From Erwinia sp. OLFS4 (GTDB taxonomy: Bacteria > Pseudomonadota > Gammaproteobacteria > Enterobacterales > Enterobacteriaceae), in assembly GCF_002752165.1 (NCBI RefSeq), contig NZ_MOMB01000056.1, forward strand, positions 1 to 63,148: a stretch of DNA of 63,148 bases, in the 5' to 3' direction. The notes below the pieces were generated by a model. That model saw nothing but the letters and a program-made list of their open reading frames with translations, had not been told where the DNA came from and did not search any database. Of the stretch, positions 33,443-44,040 are shown one piece after another. A program made the position numbers and the translations under genes. The stretch's first letter is position 1. Every line of letters begins with the position of its first letter.

Positions 33443-35956
33443 ATGTCCCGGACACTATTACTCAATCTGAAGGGGCTGTCCTGCAATCACTGCATTCAAC
33501 GCGTGCAGCAAGCGCTTGAACAGCGTCATGACGTGCAAAACGCCACGGTATCGTTACAACAGGCACGGGTAACCGGCGATGCCAGCGCTGAAGCGCTGGT
33601 CGGCGAAATTGAAAAGGCCGGCTACCATGCCACTGTCGCCGGGGACAACCCCTGCCCAAAATCTGAGCCGCTGACAGACAGTCATCAGCCGCCGGAAGCG
33701 CTGGCAGCGGACAGGCAACAGCTTCCGGCAGAAAATAATGAAGTACAGCATTTACTGATAAGTGGAATGAGTTGTGCCAGCTGTGTCAGTCGGGTGGAAC
33801 AGGCATTAACTGCCGTTCCCGGCGTTCAGCAAGCACGGGTAAATCTCGCCGAGCGCAGCGCGCTGGTACTGGGTGATGTCGATGCACAACAGCTGGTCAC
33901 AGCCGTTGTGCAGGCCGGTTATGATGCTGAAGCCATTGAAGATGATGAGCGGCGCCGTGCCAGACAACAGCAGACTGTCCGCCATGCGCTACGCGGTTAT
34001 GCCTGGCAATCGACGCTGGCACTGGCGCTCGGTATTCCCCTGATGCTCTGGGGATTACTGGGTGGCAATATGCAGCTGACGCCGGCTAACCGCAGCGGCT
34101 GGCTGGTGATTGGTATAGTTACTCTGATCGTTATCATCCTCGCAGGCGGTCACTTTTATCGCAGCGCATGGCGCAGTCTGCGCAATGGCAGCGCCACCAT
34201 GGACACGCTGGTGGCGCTGGGTACCGGCGTGGCCTGGATCTACTCAATAAGCGTTAATTTGTGGCCAGAACGCATCCCTGGCGAAGCGCGGCATCTATAC
34301 TATGAAGCCAGTGCGATGATCATCGGTTTAATCAACCTGGGGCATTTACTGGAGCTACGCGCCCGCCAGCGGGCCTCACAAGCACTGACCCGCCTGATGG
34401 ACCTGACGCCGCCCATGGCGCGGGTAGTGGAAAACGATAGCGAACACCCACGACCATTAAGCCAGGTACAAATCGGCATGACGCTACGCGTGACGCCCGG
34501 CGATCGGGTGCCGGTAGATGGCGACGTTATTCAGGGAGAAGCCTGGGTCAATGAAGCCATGCTGAGTGGTGAAGCGCTGCCTCAACATAAAAAGGCCGGT
34601 GATACCCTGTCAGCAGGGACGCTGGTTGAAGACGGCAGCGTGCTGTTTCGGGCCAGCGCGGTCGGTAAACACACAACCCTGGCACGTATTATCCAGCTGG
34701 TGCGCCAGGCGCAAAGCAGCAAACCACGGCTTGGTCAGCTGGCCGATAGTATCACGGCAGTTTTCGTACCGGTGGTGGTGGCGATCGCCATTTTTAGTGC
34801 CGCTATCTGGGCGTTTTTTGGTCCGGCACCTCAGCTCACTTATAGCCTGGTGGTGGCTACTACGGTGTTAATTATTGCCTGTCCCTGCGCACTGGGTCTT
34901 GCTACGCCGATGGCGGTGATCGCAGGCACTGGCCGGGCGGCAGAACTGGGCATCGTGATCCGTGATGCCGATGCCCTGCAACGTGCCAACAGCATCGATA
35001 CGCTGGTGTTTGACAAAACCGGTACCCTGACTAAAGGCATTCCGGCGGTGATGGCCATCGAAAGCTGGCATAGCGTCAGTGAGCAGCAAGCTCTGATCTG
35101 GGCCGCAGCGCTTGAACAGGGATCCAGCCACCCGCTGGCTCAGGCCATCGTGCGACGCGCCGAAGGCCACCCCCTGCCTGCAGTCGATCAGTTTCATCAA
35201 TCAGGTGGGCTCGGCGTCAGCGGACATATTCACGGGCATCACCTGCTGCTGGGTAATGAAGCATTTTTACGTCAGGCCAGCATCGCTACCACAGCGGTCA
35301 GTGAGCGGCTACATGCTCAGGCAGCATGCGGGGCCACGCCGGTGTTGCTGGCCGCCGACGGTCAGGTAGTTGCATTATTTGCCCTGCGCGACCCGCTGCG
35401 TGAAGAGAGTAAACCGGCGCTGGCAGAACTGCATCGTCAGGGCTATCAGCTCATTATGCTGACCGGTGATCATCAGGTCACTGCCCGCGCCGTTGCCGAT
35501 GAAGCCGGTATTGATCGGGTCATTGCCGGTGTCCGGCCGGAGGGTAAAGCTGACGTTATTCGCCAGCTTCAACAACAGGGTCATCAGGTAGCGATGATTG
35601 GTGACGGGATTAATGATGCGCCGGCGCTGGCAATGGCGGCACTGAGTATGGCCATGGGAAGTGGCAGTGATGTCGCGGTGGAAAGTGCGGATATCACCCT
35701 GATGCGTCCGCATCCGGGCAGCGTTGTCGACGCTCTGGCGCTCTCGCGGGCTACCTTACGCAATATGAAACAGAATCTGCTCGGCGCTTTTTTTTATAAT
35801 GCCTGTAGCATCCCACTGGCGGCCGGCGTGCTCTGGCCGTTTACCGGCACCTTGCTCAGTCCGGTGGTGGCAGGTGCCGCCATGGCGCTATCATCTATTA
35901 CCGTGGTGGCAAACGCTAACCGGCTGCTGCGTTTCCGCCCTGCAGCGCGTCACTGA
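33443..35956 (+). CDS. copA: Copper-exporting P-type ATPase CopA
   Basis: An 837-aa P1B-type ATPase exporting Cu(I) across the inner membrane. It has two N-terminal metal-binding domains (GLSCNHC near residue 12; GMSCASC near 112), eight expected membrane helices, the transport motif ACPCALG, the phosphorylated Asp in DKTGTLTKG, the His-Pro of SSHPLAQ and [11 protein letters not shown]. coli CopA is 834 aa. E. coli also makes a short N-terminal product by frameshifting; I could not confirm a comparable slip site here. AAGGAG precedes the ATG. Confidence 0.96.
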   Translation: MSRTLLLNLKGLSCNHCIQRVQQALEQRHDVQNATVSLQQARVTGDASAEALVGEIEKAGYHATVAGDNPCPKSEPLTDSHQPPEALAADRQQLPAENNEVQHLLISGMSCASCVSRVEQALTAVPGVQQARVNLAERSALVLGDVDAQQLVTAVVQAGYDAEAIEDDERRRARQQQTVRHALRGYAWQSTLALALGIPLMLWGLLGGNMQLTPANRSGWLVIGIVTLIVIILAGGHFYRSAWRSLRNGSATMDTLVALGTGVAWIYSISVNLWPERIPGEARHLYYEASAMIIGLINLGHLLELRARQRASQALTRLMDLTPPMARVVENDSEHPRPLSQVQIGMTLRVTPGDRVPVDGDVIQGEAWVNEAMLSGEALPQHKKAGDTLSAGTLVEDGSVLFRASAVGKHTTLARIIQLVRQAQSSKPRLGQLADSITAVFVPVVVAIAIFSAAIWAFFGPAPQLTYSLVVATTVLIIACPCALGLATPMAVIAGTGRAAELGIVIRDADALQRANSIDTLVFDKTGTLTKGIPAVMAIESWHSVSEQQALIWAAALEQGSSHPLAQAIVRRAEGHPLPAVDQFHQSGGLGVSGHIHGHHLLLGNEAFLRQASIATTAVSERLHAQAACGATPVLLAADGQVVALFALRDPLREESKPALAELHRQGYQLIMLTGDHQVTARAVADEAGIDRVIAGVRPEGKADVIRQLQQQGHQVAMIGDGINDAPALAMAALSMAMGSGSDVAVESADITLMRPHPGSVVDALALSRATLRNMKQNLLGAFFYNACSIPLAAGVLWPFTGTLLSPVVAGAAMALSSITVVANANRLLRFRPAARH

Positions 35957-36021
35957 CGCTGACCGCTGTTCTTACCCGCAGTTAACAGGTAGCATAGCCA
36001 GGTAAAATGCGGGAGGCAGAA

Positions 36022-36822
36022 ATGGGCAAACTTGGCCAGGCCATTCAGACCCTGGTGAAAATGCTGGTGCCAGGTCGCTACAGCTGGCCGGCAACGGATA
36101 TCAGTCTGAACGGCAGCCATTTTCATCTGGTTGGCAGTATTCATATGGGGACGCGCGATATGCAGCCGCTGCCCCCGGCTTTGTTACAAAAACTGCGCCA
36201 GGCTGACGCGCTGATTGTTGAAGCCGATATCACCTGCGGTATCTCCCCCTTCGGCCACAGCGCCCCCTGCGATCCGCTGCCACGGCGACTCAATGCACAA
36301 CGCTGGCAGCAGCTAAGCAAACTGTGCGGTGAACTGGGTATTGATACGCAGGTTATCGCCAGCCTGCCCGCCTGGCAGGTGGCCCTGATGTTACAGGCAC
36401 AACAGGCACAGCAGCTGGGTCTGCGTGCAGAATACGGCATTGACTATCAGCTGTTGAGCGCGGCGCATGGTGGCGGCCAGCGGGTGATTGAGCTGGAAGG
36501 CCCTCAGGCACAGCTGCATCTGCTGGAAGCCCTGCCGGAAAATGGCCAGTCGCTGCTGGAAGATACCCTGTTGCACTGGCATACCAATGCCCGGTTGTTG
36601 CAAACCATGATTAGCTGGTGGCTGGATGTTGCGCCTGGTCGCCCCGAATCGCCGTTGCCTTCCACCTTTAGCAACGATCTCCATGATTTGCTGATGGATC
36701 AGCGCAATGCCCGCTGGAATAGCCGATTACGCACGCTGCCGCCAGGTGACTACGTGGTGGCAGTTGGCGCTCTGCATCTCTACGGACAACATAATCTGGT
36801 GGATTTACTGCGGAAGCGTTAA
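36022..36822 (+). CDS. ybaP: TraB/GumN-family protein YbaP
   Basis: A 266-aa protein of the TraB/GumN family (HFHLVGSIHMGTRDM, VEADIT, WQVALMLQ, GIDYQLL, VVAVGALHLYGQ). Paired GxxH motifs suggest a metal-dependent hydrolase, but function is unproven. I chose the ATG at 36022, with GGGAGG just upstream, over one at 36007. Order copA-ybaP-chiX-ybaK is as in E. coli. Confidence 0.92.
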   Translation: MGKLGQAIQTLVKMLVPGRYSWPATDISLNGSHFHLVGSIHMGTRDMQPLPPALLQKLRQADALIVEADITCGISPFGHSAPCDPLPRRLNAQRWQQLSKLCGELGIDTQVIASLPAWQVALMLQAQQAQQLGLRAEYGIDYQLLSAAHGGGQRVIELEGPQAQLHLLEALPENGQSLLEDTLLHWHTNARLLQTMISWWLDVAPGRPESPLPSTFSNDLHDLLMDQRNARWNSRLRTLPPGDYVVAVGALHLYGQHNLVDLLRKR

Positions 36823-36911
36823 AAAAGGAGGCCAGTGTTGCTACTGGCCTGTCAAAGAATGACATGCTTTTGATTCTGGTTATTAATCAGCAAACGAATT
36901 GCTGACGCGGG
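36821..36911 (-). ncRNA. chiX: ChiX-like small RNA
   Basis: Between ybaP and ybaK, where E. coli encodes ChiX (MicM), the minus strand carries a short RNA gene. It has a 5' hairpin (TCAGCAA-TTCG-TTTGCTGA), an unpaired AU-rich linker, the ChiX-like segment TTCTTTGACAGGCCAGTAG and a terminator stem GGCCAGT/ACTGGCC followed by T residues. ChiX is an Hfq-dependent sRNA that silences chitoporin (chiP) and related mRNAs. The resemblance to E. coli ChiX is from memory and strongest in the 3' half. The 5' end is estimated. Confidence 0.65.
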
Positions 36912-36994
36912 GCGCATTGTCACCCAAAGCACGTTTTTTAGCCAGTTATTTTTTTCAGCCTGGTATCCAGCCACCGTTTCAGAGAAGCCCATAA

Positions 36995-37471
36995 ATGACA
37001 CCTGCAATCACACTTCTGCAACAGCAGCAAATTGCATTTACGCTACATCCCTATGAACACGACAGCGAAGAAACCCATTTCGCTGATGAAGCCGTACGTA
37101 AACTCCATCTTGATCCTGCCCGGGTATATAAAACGCTGCTGGTCACCCTCAACGGTGATACAAAAAAGCTGGCTGTTGCGGTAACGCCGGTGTCAGCCAT
37201 GCTTGATCTAAAAAAAGTTGCCAAAGCATTTGCCGCTAAAAAAGCAGATATGGCCGAGCCACAGCTGGCGCAGCGGGTAACCGGTTATCTGATCGGTGGT
37301 ATCAGCCCGCTTGGACAAAAAAAACGGCTGCCCACAGTGATTGACTATCGTGCGGGCGAATTTGCCACTATCTTCGTTTCCGGTGGCAAACGCGGACTGG
37401 ATATTGAGCTGGCCGCCAGCGATCTGGCCACGCTGCTGAATGCCACCTTTAGTGATATTGCCAAAAGCTGA
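36995..37471 (+). CDS. ybaK: Cys-tRNA(Pro)/Cys-tRNA(Cys) deacylase YbaK
   Basis: A 158-aa trans-editing enzyme that hydrolyses Cys mischarged onto tRNA-Pro. Characteristic: HPYEHDSEE at the start, [21 protein letters not shown] and [17 protein letters not shown]. Length equals E. coli YbaK. It overlaps no gene but its stop abuts the 3' end of the LysR-type gene. Confidence 0.95.
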   Translation: MTPAITLLQQQQIAFTLHPYEHDSEETHFADEAVRKLHLDPARVYKTLLVTLNGDTKKLAVAVTPVSAMLDLKKVAKAFAAKKADMAEPQLAQRVTGYLIGGISPLGQKKRLPTVIDYRAGEFATIFVSGGKRGLDIELAASDLATLLNATFSDIAKS

Positions 37472-38344
37472 CTATACCCGTGGGGTCTGAGCGACCAGCC
37501 AGTCAACAATCCAGCGACCGGCTGGGCCGGGGGGCATGCGTCGTGACCATACCGCATCCACCTCAATCCTTTGTGGCCAGTTTTTTACCGGTAATTCCTT
37601 GAGTATCTGATGGCCAAACTGTTCAACCTGCCAGCGTGGCAAAATGCTCCAGCCGAATCCCTGCTCAGCCATCTCCAGCAACAGCATATACGAAGAAGCT
37701 GACCAGACGCCGTGTGTCGACATCAGCGGCGCTTTTTCCAGATAGGTATTAAGACGCAGCTGGCGCACCTTGCTTAATGCCTGTTCACTCACCTGGGGCA
37801 GCGCCGCCAGCGGATGACTGTGATGCAAATAAATCGCCATCTGCCCATCCACCTGCAAGCGCGCCGTCATGATATCCGATGGATAACTGGCCTGAACCCG
37901 CACCACACCAATATGCGCCCGCCCATGCTGCAGCAGATCGATAACGTCTTCATCTTCCGCCACCATACATTCAAAGGCAATATCCGGGTAGCGCCGGTCA
38001 AACTCCCGCAGTAAATGTTCATGATGATCGGCTTGCCAGAAATCTGAAACCGCCAGCGTCAGGCCAGGTTCTATTCCACCCGCCAGGCGCACCGCCAGTT
38101 CATCAAGCCGGGCGCTGGCCTGTAAAATCTCCCTGACCTGCGCCAGCGCCCGCTCACCTTCGCTGGTGAGTACCGTTGCCCGGCCATCGCGATGAAATAA
38201 GCTAAACCCAAGGTCGCTTTCCAGGTTAGCAACCGCACTGCTGATGGTCGACTGACTTTTTCGTAATGCCCGGGCAGCTGCTGAAAACGAGCCGCTTTCA
38301 ACAGTCTGCACAAATGCTTCCAGTGATTCCGGTGAATAACGCAT
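37472..38344 (-). CDS. LysR-type regulator, divergent from PACE pump gene
   Basis: A 290-aa LysR-type transcriptional regulator. The N-terminal winged HTH is clear (LEAFVQTVESGSFSAAARAL, QSTISSAVANLESDLG). A periplasmic-binding-fold sensor domain follows. It is divergent from the PACE-family pump gene at 38429, with 84 bases between. This is the same layout as aceR-aceI in Acinetobacter, so it likely regulates that pump. The E. coli locus has no such gene. Confidence 0.88.
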   Translation of the reverse strand: MRYSPESLEAFVQTVESGSFSAAARALRKSQSTISSAVANLESDLGFSLFHRDGRATVLTSEGERALAQVREILQASARLDELAVRLAGGIEPGLTLAVSDFWQADHHEHLLREFDRRYPDIAFECMVAEDEDVIDLLQHGRAHIGVVRVQASYPSDIMTARLQVDGQMAIYLHHSHPLAALPQVSEQALSKVRQLRLNTYLEKAPLMSTHGVWSASSYMLLLEMAEQGFGWSILPRWQVEQFGHQILKELPVKNWPQRIEVDAVWSRRMPPGPAGRWIVDWLVAQTPRV

Positions 38345-38428
38345 ATATCTATCGCTTTTTTCGATGGCTACTCATTTCATTCTAGCAAAAAGCACAGGGA
38401 TAATGGCGGCAGTTTATAAGGAGGCAGT

Positions 38429-38863
38429 ATGCATACCCGTTCACTGAAAGAGCGTATCATTCACGCTGTTATCTTCGAAATACTGGCGATTGCCACCGTT
38501 TCGCCCCTGTCCGCCTGGGTAATGAACCGGCCCTGGCTTACCATGGGAACACTGGCGATCATACTGTCGACGCTGGCGATGATCTGGAACATGGTTTATA
38601 ACGCCGGTTTCGACCGCCTGTATCCGCCGGGCCAGCCACGAAGCCCGCAGTTAAGAATCCTGCATGCGTTGGGTTTTGAAGGGGGCTTTATTTTAATCGG
38701 CCTGCCGGTGGTGGCACTGATGCTGAAGATCACGCTGATTCAGGCGTTTATGCTGGATATCGCATTCTTCCTGTTCTTTTTGCCGTTCACCATGCTTTAT
38801 AACTGGCTGTACGATCGTGTGCTTAACCGTCTGATGGCAAGACGGCAATGCTGTTCACAGTAA
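38429..38863 (+). CDS. PACE-family (AceI-like) efflux transporter
   Basis: A 144-aa inner-membrane protein with four membrane helices arranged as two related halves. The first half begins ERIIHAVIFEILAIATVSPL, and the second RILHALGFEGGFILIGLPVV, the doubled bacterial transmembrane pair signature (R..HA..FE.....P). PACE transporters export biocides such as chlorhexidine or short-chain diamines. GGAGGC precedes the ATG. Divergent LysR regulator; terminator follows. Confidence 0.9.
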   Translation: MHTRSLKERIIHAVIFEILAIATVSPLSAWVMNRPWLTMGTLAIILSTLAMIWNMVYNAGFDRLYPPGQPRSPQLRILHALGFEGGFILIGLPVVALMLKITLIQAFMLDIAFFLFFLPFTMLYNWLYDRVLNRLMARRQCCSQ

Positions 38864-38865
38864 GA

Positions 38866-38885
38866 AAGGCCCCTTACGGGGCCTT
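38866..38885. terminator. Bidirectional terminator between PACE gene and ushA
   Basis: A perfect 8-bp stem AAGGCCCC / GGGGCCTT with a TTAC loop lies between convergent genes, with a T-rich tail on the minus strand. Confidence 0.85.
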
Positions 38886-38887
38886 GC

Positions 38888-40552
38888 TTAACCGGCGTCG
38901 GGTTTATAAACAATTTCATTAGCCGGCATAAAGTGGCTGGCATCCAGTGGACTGTGCTTTTCGATATAGCCTTTAAGCACTTCGGCATCCACGAATCCGG
39001 TATTAACGAAGCCGGGTAATTTATCTATTTCCGGATAACCATCTCCGCCGCTGGCATTAAAACTCAGCGTCGCCATTCGGTACGTTTTATTCGCCTCTAG
39101 CGGCTGACCTTTGATTTTAATCTCACTCACCGCGTGACCATCAGCAATCAGGCTGACGTTGGCAAACTGCGCGTAAGCCCCGGAATCCACCAGCTTGTTG
39201 GCCACCACCGCCAGATATTTTGCCACCTCACTGCCCTGCATATCGATGTAAACCAGGGTATTGCCAAACGGCTGAACCTTCAGCACATCGCGATAGCTGA
39301 TAGCGCCACCTTCAAAGGAATCACGCACACCGCCCCCGCTCATCACAGCGAAATCCGCCCGGGTTCGTTCCATTTGTGCGCTCAGTATCAGGCGCGCCAT
39401 ATTTGTCTGCTGAAACCGTACTTTGCTGCGGTCACCTTCCAGCCGGCCGTTAACGCTGCCGATTTTAACATTCAGCCGGGCCTGACCTTTTTTCTGAAAA
39501 GGCATCAGCAACTTTTCCATAGCCGGATTTTTGGCTATTTCCTCGGTGTAATTTACCCAGCTGGTGCTGCCATCCGCATTAGTCACCTTATGACGAAGGT
39601 TAATCGGCACCAGTTCATAATGCACCAGCGTCAGGACCCCGTTACGGAATGTAAAGTCAGCCCGGCCGATATATTTACCCCATTCATGCGCCTGCACAAT
39701 CCAGGTGCCATTCTGGCGATCCGGTGTACAAGGCGTACCCGGCACATAGTTTTTTTGTTTTTCATTGTCGCCGGCCATACACACCGGATCCTGAGAGTGC
39801 CCCCCGACGATCATATCGAGGTAGCCCGCCGGCAATTCGCGTGCCATTTCAACATCGCCCGGGGCGTTTGAACCGTGCTGCCCATTGTCATAATGCCCCA
39901 TATGGGTAGCTGCAATAATCACGTCCGGCTTCTCTTTCGCGCGCAGCTGATCAATCACGGTTTTCGCTTCAGCCGCCGGCTTGCGAAACTCAATGTCGTT
40001 AAAATAGGCGGGATTGCCAATTTTTGCCGTATCATCAGTGGTTAAGCCAATAACCGCAATTTTCAACCCGGACCGCTTAAACAATGCCCACGGTTGAAAC
40101 AGTCGTTTCCCGGTGCTTTTCTGGTAAATGTTGGCAGAAAGTAAGGGGAATTTCGCCCACTTTTGCTGCTGGCGTAATACCGAAAGCGGATTATCAAATT
40201 CGTGGTTACCTATTGCCATCGCATCGTAACCTACCAGGTTCATGCCGCGAAAATCAGGCTCTGCATCCTGCAAATCCGATTCGGGAACGCCGGTATTGAT
40301 ATCACCGCCAGAAAGGATCAGTACCGAACCTCCATGCGCCTGTACCTCATAACGTATTTTATCCATCATGGTTTTTTGCGCTGCCAGACCATATTCGTCA
40401 TGTTCATTTTGCCAGAAGCGACCATGATGATCGTTGGTATGCAGTACGGTGAATTTATAGGTACGATCTTTTATCCAGGCCTCTGCCGAAAATGGCGCCG
40501 CTGCCAACGCGATAATCAGGGCTGCCCGCATAGCTTGTTTAACCCGTTTCAA
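38888..40552 (-). CDS. ushA: Periplasmic UDP-sugar hydrolase / 5'-nucleotidase UshA
   Basis: A 554-aa secreted enzyme with an N-terminal signal peptide (about 25 residues, cleaved after SAEA). It hydrolyses UDP-sugars and nucleotides in the periplasm. The metallophosphoesterase domain shows HTNDHHGRFW, GGDINTG, GNHEFDNP, and GGHSQDP. The C-terminal nucleotide-binding domain has SGGGVRDS and FNASGGDGYP. E. coli UshA is 550 aa. Confidence 0.95.
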   Translation of the reverse strand: MKRVKQAMRAALIIALAAAPFSAEAWIKDRTYKFTVLHTNDHHGRFWQNEHDEYGLAAQKTMMDKIRYEVQAHGGSVLILSGGDINTGVPESDLQDAEPDFRGMNLVGYDAMAIGNHEFDNPLSVLRQQQKWAKFPLLSANIYQKSTGKRLFQPWALFKRSGLKIAVIGLTTDDTAKIGNPAYFNDIEFRKPAAEAKTVIDQLRAKEKPDVIIAATHMGHYDNGQHGSNAPGDVEMARELPAGYLDMIVGGHSQDPVCMAGDNEKQKNYVPGTPCTPDRQNGTWIVQAHEWGKYIGRADFTFRNGVLTLVHYELVPINLRHKVTNADGSTSWVNYTEEIAKNPAMEKLLMPFQKKGQARLNVKIGSVNGRLEGDRSKVRFQQTNMARLILSAQMERTRADFAVMSGGGVRDSFEGGAISYRDVLKVQPFGNTLVYIDMQGSEVAKYLAVVANKLVDSGAYAQFANVSLIADGHAVSEIKIKGQPLEANKTYRMATLSFNASGGDGYPEIDKLPGFVNTGFVDAEVLKGYIEKHSPLDASHFMPANEIVYKPDAG

Positions 40553-41044
40553 TAGCGATCTCCTGGTTACTTCACCTTAAAAACGGTGATTTCACGGTGA
40601 CGGTGACATCTTAGCCAGCGCAAAGTATGCAATAGTTTACCTGATATAAGTCATCACACTGCTTTACACGACCGTCTTATGCCTTCCTTAAAGCCTTTTC
40701 GGTTTTATCTGCCGCCATAAACCTCATAAAAACGAGGATACTTGCAACAATCTGTAAGTAACCATCATATTATCCTTTAACAGACAAATAAGGCAGCTTT
40801 TACTATGATAAGCTGCGGATTAATGGGAGTAATTGCTTGGTATATTGCCTGCAATGAATTTTTTATTTTGTGTAAATCCAATTAGCTAGCTGAACTAAGC
40901 TGGGAAAATCAGCCTCATGATAGCGTTTCACAAACGCATCAGATTAATTTTAGTCAGACATCGAAATTAACAAGCGCCGAAAATCGTTTTGCCATAAACT
41001 AAAAACTTACAAGCGGATACGTTTGCACACAAAAGGAGGCAGGA
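40553..41044. other. Gene-free region between ushA and ybaL
   Basis: About 490 bases without a credible coding region. In E. coli the fosmidomycin resistance gene fsr lies at this place; I see no remnant of it. A 7-bp hairpin GCAGCTT / AAGCTGC (40793-40816) is the only clear structure. The divergent ushA and ybaL promoters must lie here but I cannot place them reliably. Confidence 0.5.
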
Positions 41045-42724
41045 ATGCATCATACAACCCCCCTGATTACCACCATAGTGGGAGGTTTGGTTCTTGCCTT
41101 TTTATTCGGCATGCTGGCAAACCGGCTGCGTATTTCCCCGCTGGTGGGCTATCTGCTGGCTGGGGTGCTGGCCGGCCCGTTTACGCCTGGGTTTGTCGCC
41201 GATACCAACCTGGCACCGGAACTGGCTGAGCTGGGGGTTATCCTGCTGATGTTTGGTGTCGGCCTGCATTTTTCGATGAAAGATCTGATGGCAGTAAAGT
41301 CAATTGCCATTCCCGGGGCTATATTGCAAATTGCTGTGGCAACCCTGCTGGGACTGGGGTTAGCAACCTTGCTGCACTGGCCGGTAATGACCGGCGTGGT
41401 ATTTGGCTTGTGTCTTTCCACCGCCAGCACCGTGGTGTTGTTACGCGCACTGGAAGAACGCCAGCTGATTGACAGTCAGCGTGGTCAGATAGCCATCGGC
41501 TGGCTGATTGTGGAAGATCTGGTGATGGTGCTGACACTGGTATTGTTGCCTGCCATTGCCGGCATGTTTGAAGCAGGAAACGCCAGTTTCAGCCAGCTGC
41601 TGTTAGACCTTCTGATAACAATAGGTAAAGTGGCCGCCTTTATGTTACTGATGATGGTGGTAGGCCGCCGGCTGATACCGTGGATCCTGGCGCGCAGTGC
41701 CGCCACCGGTTCACGCGAGCTTTTTACCCTTGCGGTACTGGCACTGGCGCTCGGTATCGCGTTTGGTGCCGTTGAGTTTTTCGATGTTTCTTTCGCCCTC
41801 GGCGCTTTCTTTGCCGGTATGGTACTTAACGAATCAGAGCTTAGCCATCGTGCCGCACACGATACCCTGCCGTTACGCGATGCCTTTGCCGTGTTGTTTT
41901 TCGTTTCTGTCGGCATGCTGTTTGATCCCATGGTATTGCTTACCCATCCGCTGGCCGTTGCCGGGACGCTGGCTATTATTGTGCTGGGGAAATCGCTGGC
42001 CGCGTTGCTGTTGGTCATCCTGTTTGGCCATTCAAAGCGTACCGCGCTGACCATCGCCGTCAGTCTTGCACAAATTGGCGAGTTCGCGTTTATTCTTGCC
42101 GGTCTGGGTATTTCACTGAATCTGATGCAGAGCGAAGGACGTAATCTGGTACTGGCAGGCGCGATTCTCTCTATTATGCTCAACCCGATTCTGTTCGCCT
42201 TGCTGGGGCGCTGGCTGGATAAAAACGAAACCATGGAAGAACAAACGCTGGAAGAAGCCGCCGAGGAAGATAACCAGATTCCTATTGATATCTGCGATCA
42301 CGCGCTGATTGTCGGTTATGGCCGCGTGGGTAGCCTGTTAAGCCAGCGTTTGATGGAAGCGGGAATACCGCTGGTGGTGGTGGAAAATAGCCGGCCACGC
42401 GTCGAAGCATTACGCGAAAAAGGCATGCTGGCAGTGCTCGGCAACGCGGCGCGGGACGACATTATGGACGTGGCACGACTCGACTGCGCTCGCTGGCTGT
42501 TGCTGACCATACCCAATGGCTATGAGGCCGGAGAAATTATCAGCGCGGCACGGGCAAAACGACCAACAATTGAGATTATCGCCCGCGCTCACTACGATGA
42601 TGAGGTCGAATATATTCTTGAACACGGAGCGAATCGCGTGGTGATGGGCGAGCGTGAAATTGCCAGCAGCATGCTAACTATGACGCTGGAAAAACAGCAG
42701 ACAGCCCAAGGCTGCCCGCCATAA
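41045..42724 (+). CDS. ybaL: Putative K+/cation:proton antiporter YbaL (CPA2 family)
   Basis: A 559-aa inner-membrane protein. The N-terminal 12 or so helices are a monovalent cation:proton antiporter-2 domain (LVGYLLAGVLAGPFTPGF, FDVSFALGAFFAGMVL). The C-terminus is an RCK/TrkA-N NAD-binding domain (ALIVGYGRVGSLLSQRL). Related to KefB/KefC. AAAGGAGG lies before the ATG. E. coli YbaL is 558 aa. Divergent from ushA here because fsr is missing. Confidence 0.93.
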   Translation: MHHTTPLITTIVGGLVLAFLFGMLANRLRISPLVGYLLAGVLAGPFTPGFVADTNLAPELAELGVILLMFGVGLHFSMKDLMAVKSIAIPGAILQIAVATLLGLGLATLLHWPVMTGVVFGLCLSTASTVVLLRALEERQLIDSQRGQIAIGWLIVEDLVMVLTLVLLPAIAGMFEAGNASFSQLLLDLLITIGKVAAFMLLMMVVGRRLIPWILARSAATGSRELFTLAVLALALGIAFGAVEFFDVSFALGAFFAGMVLNESELSHRAAHDTLPLRDAFAVLFFVSVGMLFDPMVLLTHPLAVAGTLAIIVLGKSLAALLLVILFGHSKRTALTIAVSLAQIGEFAFILAGLGISLNLMQSEGRNLVLAGAILSIMLNPILFALLGRWLDKNETMEEQTLEEAAEEDNQIPIDICDHALIVGYGRVGSLLSQRLMEAGIPLVVVENSRPRVEALREKGMLAVLGNAARDDIMDVARLDCARWLLLTIPNGYEAGEIISAARAKRPTIEIIARAHYDDEVEYILEHGANRVVMGEREIASSMLTMTLEKQQTAQGCPP

Positions 42725-42735
42725 TCAGTCAGCAG

Positions 42736-44040
42736 CTAGCGCTCCCAGTAAGCTTCCTCCAGACTATCTTCGCGCTCCGGCAGGCCTCGTGTCAGACGGG
42801 GCGAATGCTGATTGAGCACCTGATAACTGACACGATTGGCATATTTACACAACTGCGCCAGTGAGGAATACGTCAGGCAACGCCGGCTATGTTTACTGGA
42901 ATTCGGTACGTTCTGGCGATGATAATCATTGGCAGTGATATCATGCAACAGCGCCGCCAGCGCACCATCACCGGCACCGTTGGTATTCATGATCTTTTCC
43001 GGGCCGCCCATATAAGGGGCAATATGCGAATAGATACGTAGCGGATGCTGGCAGTCCTGGCGGCGCTGGGCGCGGCTAAACTCATACTGATTAAATTCAG
43101 GAATCACCCCGGGCAGTAACGGATGGTTGGTTTTACGTTTCGCTGCCTCTTCGGTATAACCGGCCATAAAAAGCCCCGAAGGCCCGGCAGTACAAAGTGC
43201 CAGGTCAACCCACTCGAGAACCTTATCACAAGCCTGCAAGGGGTCACTGATACCGGTCAGGGCTTCGGCTTCTTCTTCATTCATCGCCACAACCGCAACA
43301 TGATCGCGCAGAAAATCACGCCAGAAAGTTGGATTATCGGCAATCACATATTTTGTGCCCAGCGTCAGCACTACCGGTACATCATGCTGATGGGCATATT
43401 CAATGGCCTGCATTGTGGCAGCAGGCATCGGTTCGCCAGGTTTACAGCGCACCAGATAAGAGGTCAGTACCAGCGCGGATGCGCCCTTAATCACCGCTTC
43501 AGGAATATTCTCCGGGCGCAGCTGATTCATCATCCCCGGACTGATGGCAAAGGTTCGTTCACCATTGTCGCCAATCAGGGTAAAACAGCGGCCAATAGGC
43601 CCCTCCACCCCTTGCAGATAATTAAGGTCAGTACGGCTGGACGTATTACAGAGATAACGATAGGCATAGCCGCCAATCTGTATATTGCGGCACATGGTGC
43701 CAAGCAAAACCGATCGGTCATCAGCCAGCACCGAATAATTATGCAGCGTATTGCCAATCGTGCCGCCGGCAAACTGATGGGTGATAAGATTATGACGCAT
43801 CAGCTCGGCATACAGCGCCTCAGCGACCTTATCCTCAATCACCAGCGAGTGGCCCCGGCTCAGGCCGTAGCGGGTGATAAATTCATCATCCACCTTTGCT
43901 TCAATATCCACCAGCGTCTGATCGATGCCGGTCACCCAGCTGCTGCCGGTTTCAGTTTCAGGCTGAACCGGCTGGATCAGCGGGTCGCGGGCGTTGACAG
44001 GAAAATAGTGTTTGGATTTGCGCTTGCCGGGAAATTTCAT
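42736..44040 (-). CDS. gsk: Inosine-guanosine kinase
   Basis: A 434-aa PfkB/ribokinase-family enzyme that phosphorylates guanosine and inosine for purine salvage, same length as E. coli Gsk. The N-terminus reads MKFPGKRKSKHYFPVNARDP. The ribokinase signature with the catalytic Asp is NTNGAGDGALAAL. It is convergent with ybaL. Confidence 0.96.
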   Translation of the reverse strand: MKFPGKRKSKHYFPVNARDPLIQPVQPETETGSSWVTGIDQTLVDIEAKVDDEFITRYGLSRGHSLVIEDKVAEALYAELMRHNLITHQFAGGTIGNTLHNYSVLADDRSVLLGTMCRNIQIGGYAYRYLCNTSSRTDLNYLQGVEGPIGRCFTLIGDNGERTFAISPGMMNQLRPENIPEAVIKGASALVLTSYLVRCKPGEPMPAATMQAIEYAHQHDVPVVLTLGTKYVIADNPTFWRDFLRDHVAVVAMNEEEAEALTGISDPLQACDKVLEWVDLALCTAGPSGLFMAGYTEEAAKRKTNHPLLPGVIPEFNQYEFSRAQRRQDCQHPLRIYSHIAPYMGGPEKIMNTNGAGDGALAALLHDITANDYHRQNVPNSSKHSRRCLTYSSLAQLCKYANRVSYQVLNQHSPRLTRGLPEREDSLEEAYWER

